A stretch of DNA of 64,000 bases from Mucilaginibacter achroorhodeus (GTDB lineage Bacteria > Bacteroidota > Bacteroidia > Sphingobacteriales > Sphingobacteriaceae). A program made the translations under genes and the position numbers. A model generated the notes under the pieces. It was given only the letters and a program-made list of their open reading frames with translations. It was not told where the DNA came from and ran no database searches. This document shows positions 9,062 through 17,344 of this stretch, in pieces. Each line of letters opens with the position of its first letter. The stretch's first letter is position 1. Location: contig NZ_VOEI01000005.1 in assembly GCF_007846095.1 (NCBI RefSeq), positions 186,001 to 250,000 on the forward strand. The letters are read 5' to 3'.

Positions 9062-9487
9062 ATGAAAGAAATTATCCACAGATCAGACTGTCCGATATCT
9101 TTTTCCCTGGATTATTTGGGCGATAAATGGACTTTATTAATACTAAGGGATCTGATGTTTACAGAGAAATCCACTTATGGCGAATTTTTGACTTCACAGG
9201 AAAAAATAGCTACCAATATCTTGGCCGACAGATTAAGAGTACTGGAGACCAATGGCTTTATAACATCAAATGTGTCGCCAGAAAAGAAGAACAAGTTTAT
9301 TTATAGCCTCACAGAAAAAGGAATTGACCTGGTACCTGTTATAGCTGAATTTATGATCTGGGGATCAAAATATGATTCTTACGAAGTCAAGGACATTGTT
9401 AAAAAACTGGAAAAGGATAAAGAGGATACTTTAAAGGAGATCCGTCAAAGATTATTATCTCGCATTAGAGCCAACGCTTCCACGTGA
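9062..9487 (+). CDS. HxlR family transcriptional regulator
   Basis: The ATG at 9062 gives MKEIIHRSDCPISFSLDYLGDKWTLL, the usual HxlR N-terminus, with a conserved Cys (Cys10) and the WTLLILRDL helix. The frame is open further upstream, but that part overlaps operators. At 141 aa the length is typical of this winged-helix, dimeric family. Cys10 near the N-terminus fits redox- or electrophile-sensing HxlR members such as YodB and QorR (family knowledge). It is divergently placed with the SDR gene, and the operators between probably serve both autoregulation and control of the SDR. The C-terminus carries a charged helix (KKLEKDKEDTLKEIRQRL). Confidence 0.87.
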   Translation: MKEIIHRSDCPISFSLDYLGDKWTLLILRDLMFTEKSTYGEFLTSQEKIATNILADRLRVLETNGFITSNVSPEKKNKFIYSLTEKGIDLVPVIAEFMIWGSKYDSYEVKDIVKKLEKDKEDTLKEIRQRLLSRIRANAST

Positions 9488-9510
9488 TTTGTGATACACA
9501 GCCATAAAAG

Positions 9511-10404
9511 TTAGCTCTTAGATATATGATAATCTTGAGCGTAGCGCTTTAACATGTTAGCAAGTACGTCCGCAGCTTTTTTGCGATAAGTATTAGCCGG
9601 CCAGGTTATGGTAGCATCCCTACTCGTCTCTCCGGTTATTTTAATGGCTTTCAGATCAGGAAACTGGCTTACCGAAGAACCCATGAGCACGGTACACCAT
9701 TTTCCGGTATTTACCAATTGCAAAAGCATATTAATATCATTTACTTCCATCCTTACATTTAGCGAAACCTGATGCTTACTAACCATCTTGTTAAAAAAAT
9801 CGCGAATACTGTAACCTGTCGATGGCAATATCAATGGCAACGTTTCAAGTTTTTTTAAGCTTAAATGTTGGTTTTTAGCGCAGGGATGATCCTGATGTAC
9901 TATCAACGCCAGACATGATGAAAAAAGCTTTTCAGATATATAAGTCGCGCTTTGCTGAACAGGAAGAAAAGAAAGCATCAGATCAATGTTTCCGTCCGCC
10001 AATTTTATCAAAAGCTCCTTTGTTGTTCCGAAGCCGATCTCTAAAGTTACACCGGGTATCTTTTCACTAAAATCGACAATAGCTTTTGTAAGCACATGTA
10101 TCAATCCGTAGGTAACGCCTATTGTCAAGGTTCCGGTTTGCAGGTTCATCAGATCCTTTAGAATGTTTCGACCATCCTCCGCATCTTTAGCAGTTCTTTG
10201 CGCATACGGTAAAAATAAATGCCCCCCTTCCGTTAGCCTCACACGTTTACCGATGCGATCAAACAGCAAAATCCCTAACTCATCTTCTAATTGCTTTATT
10301 TGCTGCGAAAGCGTGCTTTGGCTGATAAACAATTGGTTAGCTGCTTCAGTGAAGTTATGTAGTTCAGCAGCTTTTATGAAGTATTTCAATTGTCGCAGTT
10401 CCAT
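9511..10404 (-). CDS. LysR family transcriptional regulator
   Basis: The 297-aa protein has the LysR winged helix at residues 1-60 (MELRQLKYFIKAAELHNFTE, then SQSTLSQQIKQLEDELG) and a LysR-substrate binding domain after about residue 90. The type resembles CynR/BenM regulators, which respond to small aromatic or anionic effectors. It is convergent with the HxlR gene (23 bp between stops) and divergent from a two-gene set at 10526, an unknown protein plus a CurA-like reductase. By LysR habit, the divergent pair is the likely target. A specific T-N11-A box could not be assigned with confidence in 10405-10525. Confidence 0.87.
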   Translation of the reverse strand: MELRQLKYFIKAAELHNFTEAANQLFISQSTLSQQIKQLEDELGILLFDRIGKRVRLTEGGHLFLPYAQRTAKDAEDGRNILKDLMNLQTGTLTIGVTYGLIHVLTKAIVDFSEKIPGVTLEIGFGTTKELLIKLADGNIDLMLSFLPVQQSATYISEKLFSSCLALIVHQDHPCAKNQHLSLKKLETLPLILPSTGYSIRDFFNKMVSKHQVSLNVRMEVNDINMLLQLVNTGKWCTVLMGSSVSQFPDLKAIKITGETSRDATITWPANTYRKKAADVLANMLKRYAQDYHISKS

Positions 10405-10525
10405 CAGAAAAAATGTTTTACTAAAATAAGCTTAAATCGGTTTTATCTATATAGGCAATAGAAAAAAAGCGTTTAGACGATTAATAAAAAGCATGGAAAT
10501 TTGAATTATAATCAAAAAAAGCTCC

Positions 10526-11104
10526 ATGGAAATTAAACAAACCCCGGAAAACGCTTTATCTCATTCTACAGTAAAAGCAATTATCAATGCACCTATCGAA
10601 AAAATTAACATTGCCGATTGGTTGCTAAACCTGCCCGACGCTGAATATCAAAAATGTTCGGTAAACCATATTGCGGCTGGCGCAACCACTACCTACGACG
10701 GCCAACCGATGTCCATAAATGTCGAAATGATTGGAGACGCGCTCGTAATTCAGCATTACGTGGCTACAGAATACCGCGCTGATTATTGCCGCATGCTTTC
10801 TTTATCTGATGTGATCGGTAAAAATGGTCGCAGCAAAGTGCAGGTGTTATGGGAACTAAAAGCTACGGCAATAGACGAAAACTCAAGTGAGTACACCAAC
10901 GAGATCCACGCCACCGCAACTCCGGAGTTTTTTAGCTTTACTAAAGAACACGGTATCTCCCTCGCCGAAGCCGCCGCCGCCCGCCAGGCAGCTTCTGATA
11001 TTCACAACCACGAAGAAACGCCACTATTTGCCAAAAGCATTGAGCATAAAGCTTTAACCGGCACTTATAAAATAAATAATTATATAGCATGGAAAACCAT
11101 TTAA
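10526..11104 (+). CDS. Unrecognised cytosolic protein, LysR-linked
   Basis: I do not recognise this 192-aa protein. It has no signal peptide or membrane segment. The middle (about residues 50-125) alternates short strands in a way compatible with a SRPBCC/START- or NTF2-like cup, and the C-terminal third is Ala-rich and helical. It lies divergent to a LysR regulator. Its 3' end overlaps the start of the next gene by 16 bp, so translation of the two is probably coupled, and a role alongside the CurA-like reductase is likely. Codon use looks like that of its neighbours. Confidence 0.6.
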   Translation: MEIKQTPENALSHSTVKAIINAPIEKINIADWLLNLPDAEYQKCSVNHIAAGATTTYDGQPMSINVEMIGDALVIQHYVATEYRADYCRMLSLSDVIGKNGRSKVQVLWELKATAIDENSSEYTNEIHATATPEFFSFTKEHGISLAEAAAARQAASDIHNHEETPLFAKSIEHKALTGTYKINNYIAWKTI

Positions 11105-12084
11105 TCAGGTTGATTAATTTGCCTGCAGGCAAACCAAAGGTAACGGACTTTTCGCTGGAATATGAGCAACTACCTTCTATAGCAGACGGTGAGTTACTGC
11201 TTAAAACGCTTTATATTTCCGTTGACCCTTACTTGCGCGCAAAAATGTCTGGAGGTCACCAGCCCCCTTTAAACGCCGGTGACGTGATGTACTCACGTGC
11301 GATAGCCGAAATAGTAGAATCCCGAAACCAAAATTTCAAAAAAAGCGATCACGTAATCGGCTTTCTGGAGTGGAAAGACTACGTGATCTCTAACGGTAAC
11401 GGCCTAAGTAAAATTACCAAAGATGCAACATCACTAAGCGTATACCTTGGAGTATTAGGATCAACAGGATTATCGGCTTATTTTGCGCTAAGAGATATTG
11501 GCAAGCCTAAAGCGGGAGAAACTATGGTTGTTTCAGGCGCAGCCGGTGCCGTTGGCAGTATAGCAGGGCAAATAGGTAAACAGCTGGGGTGCCGGGTTGT
11601 TGGTGTTGTGGGCTCTGATGAAAAAGCCAGTTTTATAAAGAACAAGTTGGGATTTGACGAAGCGATCAATTATCGTAGTACTAATAATATTCAAAAGGCT
11701 GTAAACAGCCTTTGCCCAAATGGTGTAGATGTTTATTTCGATAATGTGGGTGGCATAATTTCAGATGGAGTAATTATAAACATGAATGACTATGGCCGGG
11801 TAGTGGTATGTGGCTCTATTGCCAGTTATAACGATACCGAAGTTGACCTTGGGCCTCGACTTTTACCGCTGATCGTCTATAAAAAGCTATTGGTGCAGGG
11901 CTTTTTAATAGCCGATTATACAAAGGAATTTGCCAAAGGCATATCCAGCTTACAAACTTGGTTAAATGAAGACAAGATCCATTATGCAGAAACTATTTTA
12001 GAAGGTTTGAATCGTTTGCCCGAGGCGTTTGTAGGGCTGTTCGATGGCAAAAACGAAGGGAAAATGGTAGTGAAGGTTGCTTAA
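11089..12084 (+). CDS. NADP-dependent MDR oxidoreductase (CurA / prostaglandin reductase type)
   Basis: The 331-aa protein belongs to the zinc-independent medium-chain dehydrogenase/reductases of the PTGR/LTB4DH/CurA group. Visible features are the N-terminal ISVDPYLRAKMSG motif (residues 43-55), the nucleotide-binding VSGAAGAVGSIAGQIGKQLG motif (near 145-164) and the DVYFDNVGG segment (near 215). Family members use NADPH to reduce the C=C bond of alpha,beta-unsaturated carbonyls such as curcumin. It overlaps the preceding gene by 16 bp and is probably controlled by the LysR regulator at 9511. Together with the neighbouring SDR and QorB-like genes it suggests a cluster for reactive carbonyl or quinone detoxification (inference). 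Confidence 0.86.
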   Translation: MENHLIRLINLPAGKPKVTDFSLEYEQLPSIADGELLLKTLYISVDPYLRAKMSGGHQPPLNAGDVMYSRAIAEIVESRNQNFKKSDHVIGFLEWKDYVISNGNGLSKITKDATSLSVYLGVLGSTGLSAYFALRDIGKPKAGETMVVSGAAGAVGSIAGQIGKQLGCRVVGVVGSDEKASFIKNKLGFDEAINYRSTNNIQKAVNSLCPNGVDVYFDNVGGIISDGVIINMNDYGRVVVCGSIASYNDTEVDLGPRLLPLIVYKKLLVQGFLIADYTKEFAKGISSLQTWLNEDKIHYAETILEGLNRLPEAFVGLFDGKNEGKMVVKVA

Positions 12085-12104
12085 AAAACAAAACACTAAA
12101 ATAA

Positions 12105-12158
12105 GTTGACAATTATCAACAAATATAGTTGACTTTTATCAACTTAATATTATATTTG
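12105..12158 (+). promoter_or_regulatory. Promoter with two MarR-type operators
   Basis: Two near-identical palindromes, GTTGACAATTATCAAC (12105-12120) and GTTGACTTTTATCAAC (12128-12143), repeat with a 23-bp period. The second contains a TTG (12129-12131) that lies 19 bp before a perfect TAnnTTTG element, TATATTTG (12151-12158). This matches the Bacteroidota -33/-7 layout. The start codon follows only 4 nt after the -7 element, so the mRNA should be nearly leaderless. Autorepression by the MarR-GNAT protein is the simple reading. Confidence 0.7.
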
Positions 12159-12162
12159 CTTT

Positions 12163-13113
12163 ATGAAAAGAGAAATAGAGCAGATAAGGAGTTTTAATCG
12201 TTTCTATACCAATCATCTTGGCTTACTTAACGAACATATTTTAAATGGCCCGTATTCGTTAGCGGAGGCCCGAATCTTATTCGAGATAGGCTTGCACCAA
12301 CCGGTTACTGCCCAGCAATTGACATCATTACTTGGGCTTGACAAAGGTTACCTCAGCAAAATAATTAAGATGTTCACGAGTGATAGGGTTATCGTACGTA
12401 CATCATCTGAAGAAGATTCCAGAGTTTACGAGATTAGCCTTACCAGTGAGGGGTCAAAGATTTTGAGTGAGCTTCAGGGTAAGTCAGATCAGCAAATAGC
12501 TGATTTTTTAAAGAGGCTTTCGGGGGATGAGGTGGACATGCTGGTCAACTCAATGAAAACGGTGGAGAATTTGTTATCTGCCGATTACAGCAATAAGATA
12601 CTATCCCACCAGGTTAATTATCGCGAAGGTTTAAAACCAGGCGATGTGGGTTATCTCATCTACTTACATGGCGTATTGTATGCCCGCGAATCAGGCTATT
12701 CACAAGAGTTTGAAGGCTACGTTGTTAAAACTTTTTATGAGTTTTTAGAACATTATGATACCGGTAAAGACAAAATATGGCTGGCTACCTATAATGAGCA
12801 GATCATCGGCTGTATAGCAATTTTGGCTAAACCAAATAACGAAGCCCAACTAAGGTGGTTTTTGGTTCATCCGGTTTTCAGGGGTACAGGGGTTGGTAAA
12901 CATCTACTTTCTACGGCACTTACATATTGCCGCCAGCAGCAGTTCAACAACGTTTACTTGCTTACTACAGATGTACAGCAAAGAGCTATTGCCATGTACA
13001 TGAAGGCGGGCTTTATGCCCTCGGCATCGGTTGAGCAAAAGCAGTGGGGCAAAACGCTGCACGAAGAACGTTACGATCTTGACCTATCTGAAAATAAAAA
13101 TAAAGTTGCTTGA
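12163..13113 (+). CDS. MarR-type HTH fused to GNAT acetyltransferase
   Basis: The 316-aa protein has two parts. Residues 1-150 form a MarR winged helix (RSFNRFYT, LAEARILFEIGL, LLGLDKGYLSKIIK, SSEEDSRVYEISLT wing). Residues about 160-316 form a GNAT domain with the acetyl-CoA loop VHPVFRGTGVGKHLLSTAL near 245-262. Such fusions are a known family of regulators in which the GNAT domain may sense or modify a ligand; targets are mostly unknown. The ATG lies 4 nt downstream of a -7 element, so a leaderless transcript is likely. Two palindromes upstream suggest autoregulation. Confidence 0.86.
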   Translation: MKREIEQIRSFNRFYTNHLGLLNEHILNGPYSLAEARILFEIGLHQPVTAQQLTSLLGLDKGYLSKIIKMFTSDRVIVRTSSEEDSRVYEISLTSEGSKILSELQGKSDQQIADFLKRLSGDEVDMLVNSMKTVENLLSADYSNKILSHQVNYREGLKPGDVGYLIYLHGVLYARESGYSQEFEGYVVKTFYEFLEHYDTGKDKIWLATYNEQIIGCIAILAKPNNEAQLRWFLVHPVFRGTGVGKHLLSTALTYCRQQQFNNVYLLTTDVQQRAIAMYMKAGFMPSASVEQKQWGKTLHEERYDLDLSENKNKVA

Positions 13114-13150
13114 ATGATGATTAAAACTCCTTCCTAATACAGGGGACAAA

Positions 13151-13184
13151 ATGCACTTTGATAATCTGGTTTATCAAAGTGCAT
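13151..13184. terminator. Strong hairpin between convergent genes
   Basis: ATGCACTTTGATAA (13151-13164) and TTATCAAAGTGCAT (13171-13184) form a perfect 14-bp stem with a 6-nt loop in the 82-bp space between the convergent MarR-GNAT and cupin genes. There is no long T-run, but position and stem strength fit a bidirectional terminator. Confidence 0.5.
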
Positions 13185-13195
13185 AAAGCTTTAGG

Positions 13196-13720
13196 TTATC
13201 TTATCAATCCGTTTAGAACAGCAGCGTTTAATCCCACGGATTGATAATGTTTGCGCGCAATTTCAAGAATGGTAAAGCCATCGTCATAGGCTAACATATT
13301 ACCATCTTTTATCTTATCGATGTAGATAAACCCTCCTGTCACCACAAATAAAATCATGGCAGGTTCTGTGTCGATAGCTTCAACAACAAGTGTATGTGCT
13401 TCACCGGCTGGTTCGTAAATAAAAGTTCCTGGTTTTGCCTTCCAATCGTGTTCAAGATAATGCCAATTACCTCTAAGCGTGTAACCAATTACGGAAGTCG
13501 AATGAAAGTGTGGCGGCATTTGCGCGCCGGGTTCTGCTTTTAATATTACTACAAAGCCACCATTGCTCAAATTAAACTGGCATGGTTGAAAGGCAACCCC
13601 CGGCCCGAATGGGATCCAAAGGCGCTCGTCGTCTAAATTCGTGTTTACCGTATAATCGGTTAGTTGGCGCTGTCCCGGCAGCAAACCGTCTGTAAAAAAG
13701 CTAAAATGTTGAACTGGCAT
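13196..13720 (-). CDS. Cupin protein, 2,4'-dihydroxyacetophenone dioxygenase family
   Basis: The start at 13720 (MPVQHFSFF) is preferred over one 48 bp upstream that would overlap the preceding gene; this gives 174 aa. The cupin metal-binding motif PPHFHSTSVIGYTLRGNW supplies His-x-His, and the second His is in EPAGEAHTLV. The closest family I recognise is the 2,4'-dihydroxyacetophenone dioxygenase / ChrR-like cupins, which bind Fe(II) or Zn(II). Whether it is a dioxygenase or a sensor-type cupin cannot be decided here. It follows a TlpA-like thioredoxin gene by 16 bp on the same strand, so the two are probably cotranscribed. Confidence 0.75.
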   Translation of the reverse strand: MPVQHFSFFTDGLLPGQRQLTDYTVNTNLDDERLWIPFGPGVAFQPCQFNLSNGGFVVILKAEPGAQMPPHFHSTSVIGYTLRGNWHYLEHDWKAKPGTFIYEPAGEAHTLVVEAIDTEPAMILFVVTGGFIYIDKIKDGNMLAYDDGFTILEIARKHYQSVGLNAAVLNGLIR

Positions 13721-13736
13721 AATGTATTCAGTTATG

Positions 13737-14411
13737 TTACTTGTTGTCAATTTTATTAATTGCTGCAACTATCTGCTGGCTTATATTTCTTCCACCTATT
13801 TGCACAAATCGGATTACGCCCTGAGGGTCAATTACCATTGAGGTTGGAAATGAATTTATCTTGTAAAGATCACCAACGGCATCAGCATTTTGAAGATGGG
13901 TGTAATTAAAAGGATGAACTGTCAAAAAGCGTTTAATTTCCTTTGCATCATTGCGGCCTAACGCTAAGAACACAACCGAAGCGTTTTTATAACTTTTTGC
14001 CAACTCGTTTAACTCAGGCATTTCCTGTATACAAGCCGGGCAGGTGGTAAACCAAAAGTTGAGAACCACGGTTTTTCCTTTAAGGCCATTAAGCTTCCAC
14101 TTTTTGCCGGCCAGATCTGTTAAGATAAAATCTGGTGCAGGCTTGTTTATCAAAGCATCTAGACTTGCCTTCTCCTCTGCTTGCTTTTGTAGAAATTCGT
14201 CTGTCATTGGTGAAACTGCTATTACGTCGGGGGCAGAGTCGTCGTGTTTCATAAGATAGCCACGGCTTCCCCAAGCTTTGTTGACGCTGTCCAATCTGTC
14301 AGCGGTGACAATCTTACCGTCTGGAAGTTTATATTTTGATTGGTTGCTTTGCTGCGCACAAGCGGAAAGCGAGATCACTAACAGCAATGTAGCGCTTAAG
14401 TATTTTTTCAT
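13737..14411 (-). CDS. TlpA-like thioredoxin-fold lipoprotein (redoxin)
   Basis: The 224-aa protein begins with a lipoprotein signal (LSACAQQ, Cys18), so it should be membrane-anchored facing the periplasm. After a linker of about 75 residues comes a thioredoxin fold of the AhpC/TSA-Redoxin type (PAPDFILTDLAGKKWKL). The active site is FTTCPACIQEMPEL, with Cys-Pro-Ala-Cys near residue 123, followed by the cis-Pro region FPTSMVID. Proteins of this kind reduce periplasmic disulfides. It heads a two-gene run with the cupin gene and is divergent from a two-component system at 14533. Direct repeats between the two suggest shared control. Confidence 0.85.
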   Translation of the reverse strand: MKKYLSATLLLVISLSACAQQSNQSKYKLPDGKIVTADRLDSVNKAWGSRGYLMKHDDSAPDVIAVSPMTDEFLQKQAEEKASLDALINKPAPDFILTDLAGKKWKLNGLKGKTVVLNFWFTTCPACIQEMPELNELAKSYKNASVVFLALGRNDAKEIKRFLTVHPFNYTHLQNADAVGDLYKINSFPTSMVIDPQGVIRFVQIGGRNISQQIVAAINKIDNK

Positions 14412-14471
14412 AATTTTTTTCTGCCAAAGTTAGCGGCTGCCTCCTGGACGAATGTTAAAAACAAAAGGCTT

Positions 14472-14526
14472 AGTGTTAACGAGTGTTAACTGCTTTGAAT
14501 GATGCTTGTGATAAACGTTATCTTTG
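14472..14526 (+). promoter_or_regulatory. Promoter of the two-component operon with direct repeats
   Basis: AGTGTTAAC occurs twice with a 10-bp period (14472-14480 and 14482-14490), as expected for an OmpR-type response regulator site. Just downstream, TTTG (14494-14497) is separated by 21 bp from TATCTTTG (14519-14526), a perfect -7 element. The same repeats could also act on the divergent TlpA gene, whose -7 element is TAACTTTG on the minus strand at 14432-14425. Confidence 0.55.
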
Positions 14527-14532
14527 TTTTTA

Positions 14533-15882
14533 GTGAAGCAGAGATTTCGACTTACTTTTATAATAGCCACTATTACAGTGATATGTATAGTGCTTTTCCA
14601 GATATACTGGCTTTATTACAATTTTGATAATGCGCAGCGCAGCTTCCGTATAACGGCTGTGCATGCGCTTGAAAAAAGTATAGACCGGTATCAATCGCTG
14701 CAAGTGGAGTTACCTACCTCGCTCAACTATAAAAAGCCATCGCTTACCGTGTTCATGCGTACCAAACCAAGTGTGGAAGCATTTGACCTGGATACACCAA
14801 AGCGCAAAAAGGTTTTTGATGCCGAATTTCACACGGTTGCAATAGACAAGCAGCACGAACCTTACGTAAGAGCACTTATTGCAAGATTATTGACCCAGCA
14901 AGAGCATAAGCCGCTTGATTTAGAAGCATTAAAAAGCATTTATGTAAAAGAGCTCTGTAAAGATGATATTGTTATGCCGGTAACTTTAAGCTTGCGCAAA
15001 AATCCATTAAATGTTTCACCCGATGAGGTTGCCACCAGAATTGATTTTTATAAGTCGCCGGTAGTGATAGCAGCCAGGCTTGATAGCAGTGGTTGGATGC
15101 TGAGGCACAACCTTCTACCGGCTGTGGTATCGTTAATATTGATCTTACTTGCTGCCGGTAGCCTTTGGTACATAGGCGTAATTATAAAGCGACAATTAAA
15201 ACTCGACAGGCTTAAGAACGACTTTATCAGCAATATTACCCATGAGCTGAGAACGCCGTTGACCATCCTACGCTCATCTAACGAAGCCATTGCCAAATTT
15301 GCTGTTGCCACTAAACCTGAGCGGCTGGCGCGATATACCAGCATCAACTCAGACATTATTGATAAATTAGAAAGCGAAGTAGACCGAATAATGGATATAA
15401 GCATTATAGATAGCAGATCCGGAACAGCGAGAACAGAAAAGGTTGACCTGCATGAATTGCTTAAAAATGTAATACAACGGTTTGAATTGATCGGCGGTAA
15501 CCGGGTCGATTTAAATCTTCCTGATAGGCAAGTTATGGTAAATACCGATCCGTACAAGATAGAAACGATCCTGAACAACTTGTTAGATAATGCTAACAAG
15601 TATGCAGGTGATAAATCAACGATAACAGTGGGTGTTGTTATCAATTCTGCTAATTGGCAACTAATTGTAAATGATAATGGACAAGGTATCAGCCGTGAAG
15701 ACTTGCCCTATATTTTTGATAAATACTATCGGGCAGATAACGGCGACCTGCATGATGTAAAAGGCTACGGTTTGGGCTTAAGCCATGTTAGGGCTTTGGT
15801 AGAATCCTTGAAGGGGAATATTACTGTAAAAAGTGATATTGGCCAGGGCACAAAATTCATCATAAACTTCCCGGTATCATGA
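14533..15882 (+). CDS. Membrane sensor histidine kinase
   Basis: The GTG at 14533 (MKQRFRLTFII) is chosen because the TTG nine bases upstream lies inside the -7 promoter element. This gives 449 aa and probably a leaderless mRNA. There are two membrane segments (about residues 8-28 and 196-216) flanking a periplasmic sensor region of about 165 residues that I do not recognise. A HisKA domain follows (FISNITHELRTPLTILRSS, His near 244), then an HATPase_c domain with N box (NNLLDNANKYAG) and GYGLGLSHV. It overlaps the regulator gene by 4 bp (ATGA). The layout is that of RprX-like kinases of Bacteroidota. The signal is unknown. Confidence 0.9.
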   Translation: MKQRFRLTFIIATITVICIVLFQIYWLYYNFDNAQRSFRITAVHALEKSIDRYQSLQVELPTSLNYKKPSLTVFMRTKPSVEAFDLDTPKRKKVFDAEFHTVAIDKQHEPYVRALIARLLTQQEHKPLDLEALKSIYVKELCKDDIVMPVTLSLRKNPLNVSPDEVATRIDFYKSPVVIAARLDSSGWMLRHNLLPAVVSLILILLAAGSLWYIGVIIKRQLKLDRLKNDFISNITHELRTPLTILRSSNEAIAKFAVATKPERLARYTSINSDIIDKLESEVDRIMDISIIDSRSGTARTEKVDLHELLKNVIQRFELIGGNRVDLNLPDRQVMVNTDPYKIETILNNLLDNANKYAGDKSTITVGVVINSANWQLIVNDNGQGISREDLPYIFDKYYRADNGDLHDVKGYGLGLSHVRALVESLKGNITVKSDIGQGTKFIINFPVS

Positions 15883-16571
15883 TCAAACCCTCGATTTTAT
15901 TAATAGAAGATGAGCCGATCTTAGCGTCAATTGTTAAAGAGTCGTTGGAGAGCCGTGGATTTGAAGTTGCCGTAGCCGGTAACGGCGTTGAGGGGTGGAG
16001 CCTTTTTAATTCGCTTAAACCCGCTTTGTGTATAGTTGATGTAATGCTCCCGAAAAAAGACGGCTTCACTTTAGTAAGAGATATCAGAACAGTAGACAAG
16101 CATATTCCCCTGATCTTTTTAACCGCAAGAACACAAACAGAAGATGTGTTGAAAGGATTGGAGCTTGGCGCCGACGATTACATGAAAAAGCCATTTAGCA
16201 TGGAGGAGCTGATATTGCGCATAAAGGCGTTATTGAGACGAACCGAAAGCGAGGAAGGTAGCATTGAAGACATATCTGTTTATCAATTGGGAGACCTGCA
16301 ATTTAACTATCAGCGATTGTTGCTTAAAAGCCCCGATGATACTGCTTATTTATCTCAGCGTGAGGCTGACCTTTTGTTGCTGCTGCTGCAGAATAAAAAC
16401 AAGTTGCTCGATCGTAAGTCTGCATTGTTAAAGCTTTGGGGAGAAGACAACCGCTTTAATGCCCGTAGCATGGATGTTTACATAATCCGATTACGGAAAT
16501 TTTTGAAAAGCGAACCTTCAATTTCAATAAAAAGCATTCGGGCGCAGGGCTATAAACTGATTGAAGCTTGA
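15879..16571 (+). CDS. OmpR/PhoB family response regulator
   Basis: The 230-aa protein has a receiver domain (acidic pocket IEDE, phospho-acceptor Asp in CIVDVMLPKKDG near residue 54, Lys in YMKKPFS near 104). A C-terminal winged helix of the OmpR type follows (residues about 133-230, with READLLLLLLQNKNKLLDR and RSMDVYIIRLRKFL). It is translationally coupled to the kinase by a 4-bp overlap. The tandem AGTGTTAAC repeats upstream of the operon are a reasonable candidate for its own binding site. It ends 8 bp from the convergent LytTR gene. Confidence 0.92.
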   Translation: MIKPSILLIEDEPILASIVKESLESRGFEVAVAGNGVEGWSLFNSLKPALCIVDVMLPKKDGFTLVRDIRTVDKHIPLIFLTARTQTEDVLKGLELGADDYMKKPFSMEELILRIKALLRRTESEEGSIEDISVYQLGDLQFNYQRLLLKSPDDTAYLSQREADLLLLLLQNKNKLLDRKSALLKLWGEDNRFNARSMDVYIIRLRKFLKSEPSISIKSIRAQGYKLIEA

Positions 16572-16579
16572 AATATTTG

Positions 16580-17344
16580 CTATCGCTTATCTAACCAGTT
16601 CAGGAACGTGGTCGCCTTGTCCTTGCCTACCAAAAGCTTTTCCTCTGTAGAAAAAATCAATTTTACAAGTAGCTTTCTTGCGAAGTAGTGCTCCACTTCC
16701 TTTATCGCCTTAAAGGAGACCAGATATCGCCGGTTGATCCTGAAAAAAAGTTTTGGATCAAGTTGGCCGCTCGTTTCCTCCAAAGATCCATCGATCGCAT
16801 ATTGTTCACCAGTATTTGTGACGATCGTTGTTGTCTCGTTTCTCACAAATATGTAAGCGATGTTGTCTGTAGGTACCGGTTGGTATTTGCCGTGGTGATA
16901 TACCAGGAAGCTCTGTTTCCACTCAGGTTCGTGTAATTGCAAAAGCTTGGCTATCAGCGCCGCATCCGGTTGCTGCGCTTTCTGATACAATCCAAGCTTA
17001 TCCAATTTATCAAAGGCAGCCTGTATGGCATCAGGTGAAAATGGCTTTAGAATGTAATCCACACCATTTGCCCGGAATGCGTCCAGTGCATACTCGTTAA
17101 ATGCAGTGCAGAAAATAACGGGACAGGTAATCTCAACTTGTTTAAATATTTCGAACGACAGCCCGTCCGCAAGCTGGATATCCATAAATATAAGGGCAGG
17201 TTGTGGTTGCTGTTGTAAATGGGCTACAGCGGAAGACACCTTTTGCAAAGGGCCTTGCAACATACTGCCAGGCCGGATGGTTTGTATCATCCGCATCAAT
17301 GCTTTCCCGGTTTTTACCTCATCTTCAATCACCAATATATCCAT
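16580..17344 (-). CDS. LytTR family response regulator
   Basis: The ATG at 17344 (MDILVIEDEVKTGKAL) gives a receiver domain that starts in the normal place; the frame extends 12 codons upstream into the kinase gene. The receiver's phospho-acceptor is in ALIFMDIQLADG (Asp near residue 56). The C-terminal half is a LytTR DNA-binding domain (NIAYIFVRNETTTI, then FFRINRRYLVSF). It overlaps the kinase gene by 20 bp. LytTR regulators bind paired direct repeats, and the likely first target is its own operon with the diheme cytochrome. Confidence 0.9.
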   Translation of the reverse strand: MDILVIEDEVKTGKALMRMIQTIRPGSMLQGPLQKVSSAVAHLQQQPQPALIFMDIQLADGLSFEIFKQVEITCPVIFCTAFNEYALDAFRANGVDYILKPFSPDAIQAAFDKLDKLGLYQKAQQPDAALIAKLLQLHEPEWKQSFLVYHHGKYQPVPTDNIAYIFVRNETTTIVTNTGEQYAIDGSLEETSGQLDPKLFFRINRRYLVSFKAIKEVEHYFARKLLVKLIFSTEEKLLVGKDKATTFLNWLDKR

